Source: Siphonobacter aquaeclarae (GTDB taxonomy: Bacteria > Bacteroidota > Bacteroidia > Cytophagales > Spirosomataceae). From it: a DNA stretch of 64,000 nucleotides. The notes below the pieces were generated by a model. The model saw only the letters and a program-made list of their open reading frames with translations, was not told the DNA's origin and did not search any database. Below, piece after piece: positions 51,512 to 59,941 of this stretch (position 1 is the stretch's first letter; every line of letters begins with the position of its first letter). The stretch covers positions 671,997-735,996 of the forward strand of contig NZ_FNGS01000003.1 of the NCBI RefSeq assembly GCF_900103285.1, written 5' to 3'. The position numbers and the translations under genes were made by a program.

Positions 51512-53263
51512 ATGAAAAAGACAGTTCTGCAACTCCTCCTGGTCGCCGTGACCACCGTCATTACCTCGTGCGAGAAATACCTCGACAAACAGCCTGACGA
51601 GCTTCTTTCGCTTCAGGTAACCTTCTCGAACCGCCAGTACACGGAAAACTTCCTGTACGGGATCTACAACTATATACCTTCCTACAATTTCTGGACGGGA
51701 GAGCCTTTCAATGGGATTGCCGATGACATCGACATCACGTGGAACCGGGGAAACTATCCAACCTATGCAATGAACCTCGGGAACTGGGGGCCGACGTACT
51801 TCGTCGTGAACGACAACTGGAAGAATTTCTACAAAGCCTTCCGGCAGGTGTCGATCTTCCTGGCGAATGTCGACAAGGCCCCCATCCCCGCGGCGAACAA
51901 GACGCTCTACAAGGCCGAGGCCAAGTACCTGCGGGCGTACTTCTACCTGTGGCTGTTCCGCGCGTACGGGCCTGTTCCGCTGGTGAAAGACGTGATTTCG
52001 TTTGATGATCCGACGTTCAATATTCCCCGCAATACGTTTGACGAATGCGTGGACTACATCCTGAAAGACCTGGACGAAGCCTACAAGGACCTGCCCGTCA
52101 AACACGAGAATATCTGGGCCGGCAAACCGACCAAAGGGGCCTGCCTCGCGATGAAAGCACGCCTGCTGCTCTGGGCCGCGAGTCCGCTGGTCAACGGCAA
52201 CCCCGACCTGAAAGACCTGAAGAACAAGGACGGAAAGGCGCTGTTTCCCCAAACCTATGATGCCAACCGCTGGAAGCTCGCCGCCGACGCTGCGAAGGCC
52301 GTTATCGACATGGGTGTCTACAACATCTACACGGTGAAGGACAGCAAGGGAGATATTGATCCGTTTGCGTCGTACAAGGGTATTTACACCAGTCAGTACA
52401 ACAACGACGAAGTCATCTGGGGGCGGAACCTCGACGGCGGCAGTTCCCTCGATATTGACCGCCACTGCATGCTCCGCAGCAAAGGCGGCTGGAACGGGAT
52501 CGCCGTCACACAGAAGATCGTGGACGAATTTGAAATGGCCAACGGCAAGTCGATCAAAGACGCCGAATCAGGCTATGTCGAAAACGGATTTTCTGCTGCT
52601 GATACAAAGTACACGACGAAAGGTACGTGGAATATGTACGTCGGTCGTGAACCGCGTTTCTACGTGACAGTGAATTACTCCGGCGCTTCCTGGTGGGATG
52701 GACAAAAAGCGGAATTTTTCTACAAAGGCAAAGACGGTAAGGAAATCGGCCGGGACGATCACTCCCGCACCGGATACCTCCTCCGGAAGTTCATTGATCC
52801 CGTCAGCGACCCGATCGCAAACCGGAACCGGGCAAAGTTGTTTCCATACATCCGCATCTCCGACATCTACCTGATGTATGCGGAGGCGATGAATGAAGTA
52901 TCGGGGCCATCGGCTGAAATTCTCACGTATGTCAACAAAGTCCGCGAACGCGCCGGCGTACCCGCGCTGAAGGCAGGTTTGTCGAAAGAAGAACTCCGCA
53001 ACCGCATTATCCACGAGCGCGCAGTGGAGCTGGCCGGCGAACAGACCCGGTACTTCGACCTTCGCCGCTGGAAGATGGGCGACGAAATGGGCGGTTCGTT
53101 TTACGGGATGGCCGTCGACCTCGGCGCCAATGCGACCGACGAGAAGTTCTTCAAGCGTACCGAGTTTGAAAAGCGCGTTTTCGAAAAGAAACATTATTTC
53201 TGGCCGGTACCGCAAGGTGAAATTGATAAGAATCAGGAGTTGATTCAGAACCCTGGCTGGTAG
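51512..53263 (+). CDS. SusD/RagB-family surface lipoprotein
   Basis: This 583-residue protein has lipobox Cys20 (VITSCEKYLDKQPDELLSL). SusD features include EAKYLRAYFYLWLFRAYGPVP, ACLAMKARLLLWAASPLVNG, the ISDIYLMYAEAMNEV segment, ERAVELAGEQTRYFDLRRW and the C-terminal YFWPVPQGEIDKNQELIQN. It lies 6 nt downstream of its SusC partner. The gene is followed by a repeat-terminator-repeat arrangement. Confidence 0.95.
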   Translation: MKKTVLQLLLVAVTTVITSCEKYLDKQPDELLSLQVTFSNRQYTENFLYGIYNYIPSYNFWTGEPFNGIADDIDITWNRGNYPTYAMNLGNWGPTYFVVNDNWKNFYKAFRQVSIFLANVDKAPIPAANKTLYKAEAKYLRAYFYLWLFRAYGPVPLVKDVISFDDPTFNIPRNTFDECVDYILKDLDEAYKDLPVKHENIWAGKPTKGACLAMKARLLLWAASPLVNGNPDLKDLKNKDGKALFPQTYDANRWKLAADAAKAVIDMGVYNIYTVKDSKGDIDPFASYKGIYTSQYNNDEVIWGRNLDGGSSLDIDRHCMLRSKGGWNGIAVTQKIVDEFEMANGKSIKDAESGYVENGFSAADTKYTTKGTWNMYVGREPRFYVTVNYSGASWWDGQKAEFFYKGKDGKEIGRDDHSRTGYLLRKFIDPVSDPIANRNRAKLFPYIRISDIYLMYAEAMNEVSGPSAEILTYVNKVRERAGVPALKAGLSKEELRNRIIHERAVELAGEQTRYFDLRRWKMGDEMGGSFYGMAVDLGANATDEKFFKRTEFEKRVFEKKHYFWPVPQGEIDKNQELIQNPGW

Positions 53264-53327
53264 GGCATGGGGCATAGAGCATGGGGCAGAGGGTAGAACC
53301 CCCTGCCCCATGCCCTACGCCCTCTGC
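53263..53327. repeat. GCATGGGG palindromic repeat, copy 1
   Basis: Perfect 12-bp arms (GGGCATGGGGCA at 53263-53274 and its complement at 53304-53315) lie directly after the susD-like stop codon. A 24-nt stretch (53279-53302) is repeated exactly at 53388-53411. Confidence 0.8.
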
Positions 53328-53362
53328 TTAAATAAGTTGAATAGGTAGTGTATTGGAAAGGC

Positions 53363-53387
53363 GGCGCCGGTTGGCGGCGCCTTTTTT
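53363..53387 (+). terminator. Terminator of the SusC/SusD operon
   Basis: GGCGCCG (53363-53369) pairs with CGGCGCC (53375-53381) around loop GTTGG, followed by six T. Confidence 0.8.
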
Positions 53388-53427
53388 GCATGGGGCAGAG
53401 GGTAGAACCCCATACCCTCTGCCCATG
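53388..53427. repeat. GCATGGGG palindromic repeat, copy 2
   Basis: The first 24 nt match copy 1 exactly. The element folds into a hairpin of about 14 bp with one bulged base (ATGGGGCAGAGGGTA against TACCCTCTGCCCAT). It ends 4 nt before the rarA stop codon and may end rarA transcription. Confidence 0.8.
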
Positions 53428-53430
53428 CCC

Positions 53431-54705
53431 CTAATACCCGTAACGATCCTTCCACAACCCCCGTAACCTTTCCCGTATTTTTTCCTCGGCGGGGTTTTGC
53501 TGCGGATCGAAAAAACGGGTACCGCTCAGCTTTTCGGGAAGGAACTCCTGTTCGACGAAGTTGCCTTCATAGGCGTGGGCGTAGCGGTAGTTTTTGCCGT
53601 AGTCGAGCTGTTTCAGCAGCTTGGTCGGCGCGTTGCGGAGGTGCAGCGGCACTGGTTCGGATCCGGTTTTCCGGACGAAATCCAGGGCGGCGTCGATCGC
53701 CAGGTAGGCGGAGTTGCTCTTGGGAGACGTTGCCAGGTAGATGGTGGCCTCTGCCAGCGGAATGCGGCCTTCGGGCATACCCAGCATCCGGACGGCCTGA
53801 AAGCAGCTTTCAGCGAGAAGCAGCGCGTTGGGATTGGCCAGACCGATGTCTTCGGCGGCGGAGATGAGCAGCCGCCGGGCGATAAACTCAACATCCTCGC
53901 CGCCCTCCAGCATCCGGGCCAGGTAATAAATAGCCGCGTTGGGGTCCGAACCCCGGATCGACTTGATGAGGGCGGAGGCCATGTCGTAATGTGCCTCGCC
54001 GCCTTTGTCGTACAGGGCGATGTTTTGCTGGACTTTCTCCATCACCAGTTCATTGGTAATGGACAGCGGTTCGCCGGCCCGCTGGTAGTTGGTGATGAGT
54101 TCGAGGATGTTGTAGAGTTTGCGTCCGTCGCCGCCGGAGAGCTGGAGCATGGCGTCGTATTCGTCTACCCGGATATCCCGGTCTTTGAGGTACTCGTCGG
54201 ACGCCAGCGCCCGGTTCGCCATTTCAATCAGTTCCTCCTGTTCGAGGGAACGGAGAACATAGACCTGGCAGCGGGACAAAAGCGCCGGAATGACTTCGAA
54301 GGAAGGGTTTTCGGTCGTCGCCCCGATTAATGTGACGATACCCCGTTCGACGGCACTGAGAAGTGAGTCCTGCTGGGATTTGGAAAACCGGTGGATTTCG
54401 TCGATAAAGAGAATCGGGCTGGCTGACTGAAAGAAGCGCTGTTTCTGTGCAGCGTCGATGGTTTCCCGGATGTCTTTTACACCGGAATTGATTGCCGAAA
54501 GGCTGAAAAACGGAACCTTGAGGGATTGGGCGAGGAGCGTCGCCAGGGTGGTTTTTCCCACGCCGGGTGGCCCCCAGAGGATCATCGAAGGGATCCGCTG
54601 GCTATCAATGGCCTGACGGAGCACCGCCCGCGGACCGAGGAGGTGCTTCTGGCCAATGTATTCGTCGAGCGTCTTCGGACGCATTCGTTCTGCTAAGGGT
54701 TGCAT
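53431..54705 (-). CDS. rarA: Replication-associated recombination protein A (AAA+ ATPase)
   Basis: This 424-residue protein matches RarA/MgsA. The N-terminus is [21 protein letters not shown], with Walker A GPPGVGKT (45-52), Walker B LFIDEIH (99-105) and the sensor [11 protein letters not shown]. The C-terminal half carries the tetramerisation region ([34 protein letters not shown]). It acts at stalled replication forks and related DNA structures. It converges on the SusD gene and stands alone. Confidence 0.96.
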   Translation of the reverse strand: MQPLAERMRPKTLDEYIGQKHLLGPRAVLRQAIDSQRIPSMILWGPPGVGKTTLATLLAQSLKVPFFSLSAINSGVKDIRETIDAAQKQRFFQSASPILFIDEIHRFSKSQQDSLLSAVERGIVTLIGATTENPSFEVIPALLSRCQVYVLRSLEQEELIEMANRALASDEYLKDRDIRVDEYDAMLQLSGGDGRKLYNILELITNYQRAGEPLSITNELVMEKVQQNIALYDKGGEAHYDMASALIKSIRGSDPNAAIYYLARMLEGGEDVEFIARRLLISAAEDIGLANPNALLLAESCFQAVRMLGMPEGRIPLAEATIYLATSPKSNSAYLAIDAALDFVRKTGSEPVPLHLRNAPTKLLKQLDYGKNYRYAHAYEGNFVEQEFLPEKLSGTRFFDPQQNPAEEKIRERLRGLWKDRYGY

Positions 54706-55099
54706 GGCTTCGTGATTCAGACTTCTAAGTTAACAGATCAGGCGTAACCCGCCGAGGTCAACCGTTTTCAACAGAATAGGCTATACAAATATCAGGACTG
54801 TCCCATTCCACAGGAGGAATGAAAAGCAGGTATTTATACTTAAGTGTTTTCCCCTGTTTTTGTCCGGGTTTTTCCGTGTTTTGATCGGTTCGGGTTGGTT
54901 ATCTGTTAAGGGAGGGTGAAAATTTACATTCTGTTATTCCATTTCGGGATAGCAGCGATCCGGCCCGTTTGAACACGAATCTTTTGGTTGTCCAGTTATC
55001 CGCTGCCAATGAAAGCTAGTTGTGTACGGGCCGGCGCCGCGCTGCCGGATGGTTTTCCCCTGATCGGGGTATTATGGTTTCACTCGTGTTGTGGATGGA
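54706..55099. other. Intergenic region (394 bp) between divergent genes
   Basis: The region should hold promoters for rarA (leftward) and the membrane-protein/two-component operon (rightward). It contains a T-rich stretch around 54840-54890. I see no full TTG/TAnnTTTG promoter, repeat or small gene. Confidence 0.5.
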
Positions 55100-55756
55100 A
55101 TGAGTGCTGAAGAGTGGCTGAGGCATTTGTCGGCCGGGAGCGTATTGGTTCCCTTCGGAATCAGTTTGTATCGTTTCCGGGCGAAAGGATATGGCTGGCT
55201 GACCGCTTACCTGCTGGTGGCCGTGCTGGCAGAGGCGGCCGGCACCTATACCTACTTCTCCGGTTATGCAGATAACCTGTTCGTGTACAACCTGTTTACG
55301 ATCGGAGAGCTGACCTGTCTGGGGTTGTTTCTCCGGACGCTGGTGAGGACGTCGTGGATGCGGAAAGGAATGCTCGGCGCCATCCTTGCTTTTGACCTGG
55401 CGGCGGCTGTCCGGTATGTCCGGGACCCGTACGGGTACGATAACGTCACCTGGGGTTTGTCAAATGCCCTGCTGATCGTGTTTGTATTGCTGTTTTTTGT
55501 GGATTTGCTGCGGAGATCCGACGAGGTAGAACGATTGGGGCAATATCCCCCTTTCTGGATCGCCTCGGGTATGCTGCTCTTTTTTTCGGGCACTATGCTG
55601 ACGTATTTCTTTGGCACCTATGTCATTCAGAATTACCGGTTACTCGGAGATTTGTGGCGACTGGGCCGCTGGCTGAACATCCTGTTTCACCTGCTGGTTT
55701 CCATCGGACTGCTGAAAATCTCCCTGCCGGACACCGCCCGACCCGTTCGCCGATGA
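55100..55756 (+). CDS. Integral membrane protein of unknown function
   Basis: This 218-residue protein starts at MSAEEWLRHLSAG; a GTG three codons upstream (55091) is an alternative. About six to seven hydrophobic helices are visible (VLVPFGISLYRF, WLTAYLLVAVLAEAAG, LFVYNLFTIGELTCLGLFL, ALLIVFVLLFFVDLL, FWIASGMLLFFSGTMLTYFF, LFHLLVSIGLL). I do not recognise a named family. Its stop codon overlaps the start of a small membrane protein gene (ATGA), and a histidine kinase and response regulator follow. It may therefore be a sensor or accessory component of this two-component system, which is inferred from position. Confidence 0.82.
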   Translation: MSAEEWLRHLSAGSVLVPFGISLYRFRAKGYGWLTAYLLVAVLAEAAGTYTYFSGYADNLFVYNLFTIGELTCLGLFLRTLVRTSWMRKGMLGAILAFDLAAAVRYVRDPYGYDNVTWGLSNALLIVFVLLFFVDLLRRSDEVERLGQYPPFWIASGMLLFFSGTMLTYFFGTYVIQNYRLLGDLWRLGRWLNILFHLLVSIGLLKISLPDTARPVRR

Positions 55757-55917
55757 CTGCTTCCTTGTATACTATCCTGCTTGTCGGATCGGTCGCGCTC
55801 GTAAGCCTGTCGCTGATCATCATCTGCCTTGTTTTCTACCTTCACCGGCAGATGACCCGGCCGGGTGGAAGCGGCTTCACTACTATTTTTTACGCTCGTC
55901 GAACGTATGGACAATAG
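55753..55917 (+). CDS. Small single-helix membrane protein in a two-component operon
   Basis: This 54-residue protein (MTASLYTILLVGSVALVSLS...) has one membrane helix at about 6-30 and a basic tail (HRQMTRPGGSGFTTIFYARR). Its ATG overlaps the preceding stop codon by 4 nt, and its end overlaps the histidine kinase start by 11 nt. The tight coupling supports a real gene, although the coding evidence is limited by its length. A role as a small kinase regulator is possible. Confidence 0.6.
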   Translation: MTASLYTILLVGSVALVSLSLIIICLVFYLHRQMTRPGGSGFTTIFYARRTYGQ

Positions 55918-56728
55918 CCCGAACGAAGCTTTCCGGCTGGCTATCGCTGCCGGAGTCGCCATGATCATTCTCATGGCAGGCTTCATCGTGCTCTTTCTCA
56001 TCGTCTACAAGCGGAAACAGGATAAACAGCGGAGCCTTGTCCGCGAGCTTGAGGAGCAGCACCAGAAGGAGCTGCTCGAAGCCAGCCTGCGCTCTCAGGA
56101 GGTTGAGGCGCAGCGTATTGCCGCTGACCTGCATGACGACATCGGGACGCTGCTGTCGGCGACACGCATGAGCTTTTCCCTCGTCACCCGCCACGTCGAC
56201 GATACCCAGGAGTCCCGCGAGAGCGTCGAACAAACCAAAAAACTACTGGAAGAGGCCGTGGAGAACGTCCGGAAACTGACGAAAGATCTCCAGCCTCCAG
56301 CCCTGGAAAAACTCGGACTTGCCATTGCCCTGCAGGAGCTGGTCCGGAAGCTCCAGCAGGCCAACCCTGCTCTTGCCATTGAGTTTGAACAGGAAGGGAT
56401 GCAGGGCGACCGCCTGGAAAAAGCCATCGAACTGACTCTGTACCGCGTTGCGCAGGAATTGCTGCACAACAGCCTCAAGCATGCGCGGGCGGATCGCATC
56501 GATCTGCACCTCATCCGTCAGAAACAACGTCTTCTCTTTACCCTTGCCGACGACGGGGTAGGGTATGATCCCCAGGAAGTACAACTGCGGGGAGCCAATG
56601 CCGGCCTCGGGCTCAAGAATATAGAAAGCCGGTTGAACGTTGTCGGCGGACATGTTATTTTTGAAACCTCGCCGGGTAAAGGGACGCTCGCCATTGTCGA
56701 TATTCCGCTCCCTCCGGAACAACGCTGA
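55907..56728 (+). CDS. NarL-type sensor histidine kinase
   Basis: This 273-residue protein starts at MDNSPNEAFRLAI; an in-frame GTG at 55865 would add 14 residues. One membrane helix (about 13-33) is followed by a coiled-coil linker. The HisKA_3 dimerisation region has the phospho-acceptor H76 in ADLHDDIGTLLSA. The ATPase domain has N-box ELLHNSLKHARAD, G1 box DDGVGYD and G2 box GLGLKNIESRL. The sensor part is minimal, so stimulus detection may depend on the membrane proteins encoded just upstream. The response regulator follows after 6 nt. Confidence 0.95.
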   Translation: MDNSPNEAFRLAIAAGVAMIILMAGFIVLFLIVYKRKQDKQRSLVRELEEQHQKELLEASLRSQEVEAQRIAADLHDDIGTLLSATRMSFSLVTRHVDDTQESRESVEQTKKLLEEAVENVRKLTKDLQPPALEKLGLAIALQELVRKLQQANPALAIEFEQEGMQGDRLEKAIELTLYRVAQELLHNSLKHARADRIDLHLIRQKQRLLFTLADDGVGYDPQEVQLRGANAGLGLKNIESRLNVVGGHVIFETSPGKGTLAIVDIPLPPEQR

Positions 56729-56734
56729 CTCGTT

Positions 56735-57388
56735 ATGAATGAAGAAATCCGTCTGGCCATTGCCGATGACCACGCCCTTTTCCGGCGCGGACTCGCCAAT
56801 ATCCTGCGAACCTATCCCGGTATTCAGGTTATCATCGAAGCCCAGGATGGCCAGGACCTCCTCAACCAGATGGCTCTTTCTGTGCCGGATGTCGTCCTGC
56901 TCGACCTGCAGATGCCTGTCCTCGATGGTATCAAGACGACCGAGCAGCTGAAGCAGCACCATCCTTCCGTCAAAATCATCATTATTTCGATGCACGATGA
57001 GGACGGCTTCGTGACCCATCTCATGGAGCTGGGTGCAAACGGCTACCTCGTCAAAGACAGCGATCCGGACGAAGTAGCGCTTGCGGTACAGACCGTCGTC
57101 CGGGAAGACTATTACTACGGCGCATTTCTCACAAAAGTGATGCATCGCCGCATGGTAGAGCGTACGCGTCCGAAAAAGCCGTCATTCAGCCACCTGACAC
57201 AGCTCAGTGACCGGGAAGTGGAAGTACTTCAGCTTATTTGTGAAGGGCTGACCAATGCCCAGATTGCCGGAAAGCTGTTTCTGAGCGATCGCACGGTTGA
57301 AGGGCACCGTACCCGGATCATGGAGAAAATCGGCGCGAAAAATACCGCCGCCATGGTCGTCTACGCCGTGAAAAACGGCATCTTCTAA
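56735..57388 (+). CDS. NarL/LuxR-family response regulator
   Basis: This 217-residue protein has a receiver domain (about 5-120) with acidic pocket D11-D12, phospho-acceptor D57 (VLLDLQMP) and Lys in GYLVKDS. A LuxR-type HTH follows (LSDREVEVLQLICEGLTNAQ, RTVEGHRTRIMEKIGAKNT). It is the partner of the histidine kinase encoded 6 nt upstream. Target genes are unknown. Its end overlaps the convergent cyclotransferase gene by 4 nt. Confidence 0.96.
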   Translation: MNEEIRLAIADDHALFRRGLANILRTYPGIQVIIEAQDGQDLLNQMALSVPDVVLLDLQMPVLDGIKTTEQLKQHHPSVKIIIISMHDEDGFVTHLMELGANGYLVKDSDPDEVALAVQTVVREDYYYGAFLTKVMHRRMVERTRPKKPSFSHLTQLSDREVEVLQLICEGLTNAQIAGKLFLSDRTVEGHRTRIMEKIGAKNTAAMVVYAVKNGIF

Positions 57389-57777
57389 CGCTGAAAGAAA
57401 TCCCCGCTCGGAATCCGGGTAAGGCCCAGCACCGGCAGGTTGTATAAATACACCCAGGACCGCAGGGGCGTCCCGTCAGCCAGCCGTACCGGCTCTATCC
57501 GCCGGAGGTAATCCGAATGATCTTCGTCATGGGGATAGTACCCCTCGTACGGGTCCAGTTCGGCAAAAATCCGCTCCGGCTGATGCAGGCGGTACACTTC
57601 TCCCTTTACCTGCTCCATGGAATGATCCGAACGGATCAGTGCGGGATACCAGTCAATCAGATAGAGTTTGCCCTGCAGGGTGGCTTCCCCCAGCCATTCG
57701 GCGTGTTGCTCCAGCACGCGGTTCATGCTGTGGCCCGCCGTCTTCCGGAGCGTTCCGTAAACAAACAGGTGTTCCAT
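57385..57777 (-). CDS. Gamma-glutamylcyclotransferase-like protein
   Basis: This 130-residue protein has the family opening LFVYGTLRKTAGHSMN, the central GEVYRL and the acidic ELDPYEGY segment, whose Glu is the usual catalytic position. Relatives form 5-oxoproline from gamma-glutamyl amino acids or amines, or act on related conjugates. It overlaps the response regulator gene tail to tail. Confidence 0.9.
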   Translation of the reverse strand: MEHLFVYGTLRKTAGHSMNRVLEQHAEWLGEATLQGKLYLIDWYPALIRSDHSMEQVKGEVYRLHQPERIFAELDPYEGYYPHDEDHSDYLRRIEPVRLADGTPLRSWVYLYNLPVLGLTRIPSGDFFQR

Positions 57778-57808
57778 ATGACATTGGAGAATATACGTCG
57801 TTCAAAGG

Positions 57809-57834
57809 CAAAGCCGCCCAAGCGAGCGGCTTTG
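57809..57834 (-). terminator. Hairpin after small exported protein gene
   Basis: Perfect 9-bp arms CAAAGCCGC / GCGGCTTTG with an 8-nt loop. The T-run is weak on the minus strand, so terminator function is tentative. Confidence 0.5.
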
Positions 57835-57871
57835 TCCCAACTAACCCTTAACCAAAACTATAATATCGGAA

Positions 57872-58216
57872 TCATACCCGGCACGGGTAGAGTGAAGCAT
57901 GTGATTGTTTGGGCGTTGCGGCCATTTCCTCATTCGACGTAAACAGGTGCACTGCCCATCCCAGCAAGAGGGATACCAGAGAATGCGTCACGGTCTGATA
58001 AGAACCGGAAGCGGCTGATTTGCTGTCGCTTTCGTTGCGGCTCTGTTGTTTGGGGTGAACCAACCGGCTGGTTTTCTGTGCCAGTTTGCTCACAATACCC
58101 CGACCACTATACAACCGGTGAGGCGTGCCCATGCTGTATCCTTGTACGGATGTAACCAGCAGAAGGGCTACCATCAGGAATGAAATCTTGCGGAATGCGG
58201 AACGAAAGAACTTCAT
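57872..58216 (-). CDS. Small putative exported protein of unknown function
   Basis: This 114-residue protein has a basic N-terminus and a hydrophobic segment (ISFLMVALLLVTSVQGYSMG) suggestive of a signal peptide or anchor. The middle is polar and basic, and a second hydrophobic stretch (LVSLLLGWAVHLF) lies near the C-terminus. I do not recognise a family. A well-formed Bacteroidota promoter at 58334-58364 on the same strand supports its expression. Confidence 0.6.
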   Translation of the reverse strand: MKFFRSAFRKISFLMVALLLVTSVQGYSMGTPHRLYSGRGIVSKLAQKTSRLVHPKQQSRNESDSKSAASGSYQTVTHSLVSLLLGWAVHLFTSNEEMAATPKQSHASLYPCRV

Positions 58217-58333
58217 GGCTGTGAATAAGTTTAAAGTCGGACAGTGAAAATAGCCGGCAACTCACGGTTCTCTTCTCGGTTCGGGACGATTGGTTATCCC
58301 TTCTCGTGACTGCCTTTAGCTGAATGAACGATA

Positions 58334-58364
58334 CAAATATAGGGTGTCGTTAGGTACTTTGCAA
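58334..58364 (-). promoter_or_regulatory. Promoter of the small exported protein gene
   Basis: On the minus strand, TTG (58364-58362), a 20-nt spacer and TATATTTG (58341-58334) are a full consensus match. The leader to the ATG at 58216 is about 110 nt. Apart from this and the terminator at 58503, the stretch 58217-58557 holds nothing I recognise. Confidence 0.7.
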
Positions 58365-58502
58365 TACATGGTACCTTCTTTTTTCGACTTCCGTTTACAA
58401 ACGGTTTTTTTTCGGGTTGAAAGGTTCCGTCTCCGGAGGAAATCATTGACTTTCTAAGCAATAGATGCGATAAAAGAGAGCCGCGTTGCACGAAGGGCAA
58501 AA

Positions 58503-58537
58503 AAAAATCCCTCGGACCACAGGGCGAAGGGATTTTT
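58503..58537 (-). terminator. Terminator of the CBM48-like gene
   Basis: AAAAATCCCTCG and CGAAGGGATTTTT pair with one bulged base. A T-run follows on the minus strand, 20 nt beyond the stop codon. Confidence 0.78.
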
Positions 58538-58557
58538 AAGCAGAAAGAGCAGAATTC

Positions 58558-58866
58558 TTACAGAACCAGCACAGAGTTTTGGTCGGTAGAGATGCCGCTG
58601 GCGACAAATTTGTCGGCCTGCACATCGTTCAGCCAGGTCTCTCCGTCTACCAGGTAACGGAATTGAAATTCCTTTCCGGCATCCAGTTCCACCGTTCCCT
58701 TGAACGATCCATCCTTTTGCTTCTTCAGCGGGGTTGCTGAGGAATCCCAGTCGTTGAATTCACCTAATACCGCTACTGTCTTGGCTCCGTTTGCGTTTTC
58801 AGCTTCCAGTGAAAACGTCACCTTGCAGACAGGCTTGCTTTTGAGAAATTGCTTCGACAGACTCAT
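58558..58866 (-). CDS. CBM48/AMPK-beta-type glycogen-binding domain protein
   Basis: This 102-residue protein is essentially one early-set/CBM48 domain: CKVTFSLEAENANGAKTVAV, the signature GEFNDWDSSATPLKK, FKGTVELDAGKEFQFRYLVDG and WLNDVQAD. No signal peptide is seen, so it is cytoplasmic. Stand-alone copies occur in Bacteroidota and may bind glycogen-like glucans or help regulate their metabolism. It is flanked by its own promoter and terminator. Confidence 0.92.
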   Translation of the reverse strand: MSLSKQFLKSKPVCKVTFSLEAENANGAKTVAVLGEFNDWDSSATPLKKQKDGSFKGTVELDAGKEFQFRYLVDGETWLNDVQADKFVASGISTDQNSVLVL

Positions 58867-58897
58867 GGATTAATTAGCCAGGTTTGGTTATCGAAGG

Positions 58898-58928
58898 CAA
58901 ATATGCAATACAGATTAATACGAAACAA
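58898..58928 (-). promoter_or_regulatory. Promoter of the CBM48-like gene
   Basis: On the minus strand, TTG (58928-58926), a 20-nt spacer and CATATTTG (58905-58898) match the consensus at all but one base. The leader to the ATG at 58866 is about 25 nt. Confidence 0.6.
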
Positions 58929-59051
58929 CTGATAATCAGAAATTTAAAGACATTCAAACATGGAAATATACTATTTTAAATAAATTCTTCGGAAAGTTCA
59001 ACTTCCCGGGCCGGTTAGCATTTGTCAGCCAGCCGACCCGAAAACCGGCCT

Positions 59052-59864
59052 CTATTCGAGCTGAAAGGCAATCGGAAGGTTGAACCGGCATTTGACAGCC
59101 ATATTCTGCTGCCGGCCGGGCTTCCACCGGGGCATTTTCCGAAGTACCCGCATCGCCTCTTCGTCGCACCCGAATCCGATACCTTTCTGTATTTCTACAG
59201 ATGAAATACTACCGTCTTTGTCGACCACAAATGACAGGTATACCTTCCCCGCGATACCCGCCTGCTGGGCCTGCGGCGGATAGCGCAGGTTATCCCGGAG
59301 AAATTTGGCCATCGCATCGGCGCCGCCGGGGTACTCAGGGTGTATTTCGACGTTGACGATCGGCAGATCATCCTTTTCCGTCGGCTTGACTTCGACAATA
59401 TCCTCTTTTTTCGGTCCCTTTCCATCCGAAAGCTCAATCGCCGTCGGCAGGTCTACCCCGTCCAGGATCGTTTGCTGCCCGGCCTGGTGTTGTTTCAGCT
59501 GGTCCTGTGTGGCGATAAACACATCCTCCGGTACGTCTTCATTCGGGACAATCTCCGGAGGCAGGGTCTGATACGTATTCAGGACAGGTGCTTCCTGCTG
59601 CGGCGGCGGTTCGGGCAGGGGGATGTCTTTCGCTTCTTCCGGCGCTTCGATCGGCGTCGGTTTGGGTAGTACCGTCAGCTTGTAACTCTTCTCGGCAGGC
59701 TTGATCATGCCCATCAGCACCGGTGTAAACAGCCCGGCCGAAAACAGGCTGACGCCGATGATCGTCGCCCGGAAAGCAAACTTCCCATAACTGTGCCGCA
59801 GGTCGTACGCCCCGTACGCGCGGTTGCGGTTCTCAAACAGGTAATCATCCAGCGTCATAGCCAT
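59052..59864 (-). CDS. TonB-family energy transducer
   Basis: This 270-residue protein has a cytoplasmic N-terminus typical of Bacteroidota TonB (LDDYLFENRNRAYGAYDLRH) and a membrane helix at about 30-52. A Pro/Glu-rich periplasmic spacer follows (PKPTPIEAPEEAKDIPLPEP). The C-terminal TonB domain has PEYPGGADAMAKFLRDNLRY, GKVYLSFVVDKDGSISSVEI and GIGFGCDEEAMRVLRKMPRW. It links the proton-motive complex to outer-membrane receptors such as the SusC proteins. It is the last gene of the minus-strand cluster, 77 nt after the TPR gene. No ExbB/ExbD genes are visible in the window. Confidence 0.94.
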   Translation of the reverse strand: MAMTLDDYLFENRNRAYGAYDLRHSYGKFAFRATIIGVSLFSAGLFTPVLMGMIKPAEKSYKLTVLPKPTPIEAPEEAKDIPLPEPPPQQEAPVLNTYQTLPPEIVPNEDVPEDVFIATQDQLKQHQAGQQTILDGVDLPTAIELSDGKGPKKEDIVEVKPTEKDDLPIVNVEIHPEYPGGADAMAKFLRDNLRYPPQAQQAGIAGKVYLSFVVDKDGSISSVEIQKGIGFGCDEEAMRVLRKMPRWKPGRQQNMAVKCRFNLPIAFQLE

Positions 59865-59941
59865 GATTGAAACTAATTTTTTAGTTGATAGAGATGAAAA
59901 GAAAGGCCCGTTTTACCGGGCCCGGTGGTCAGGTGTGTGTA

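Noticed and set aside
58294-58500. Minus-strand 68-codon frame
   Set aside because: It covers the promoter of the next gene, lacks a domain and has unlikely composition.
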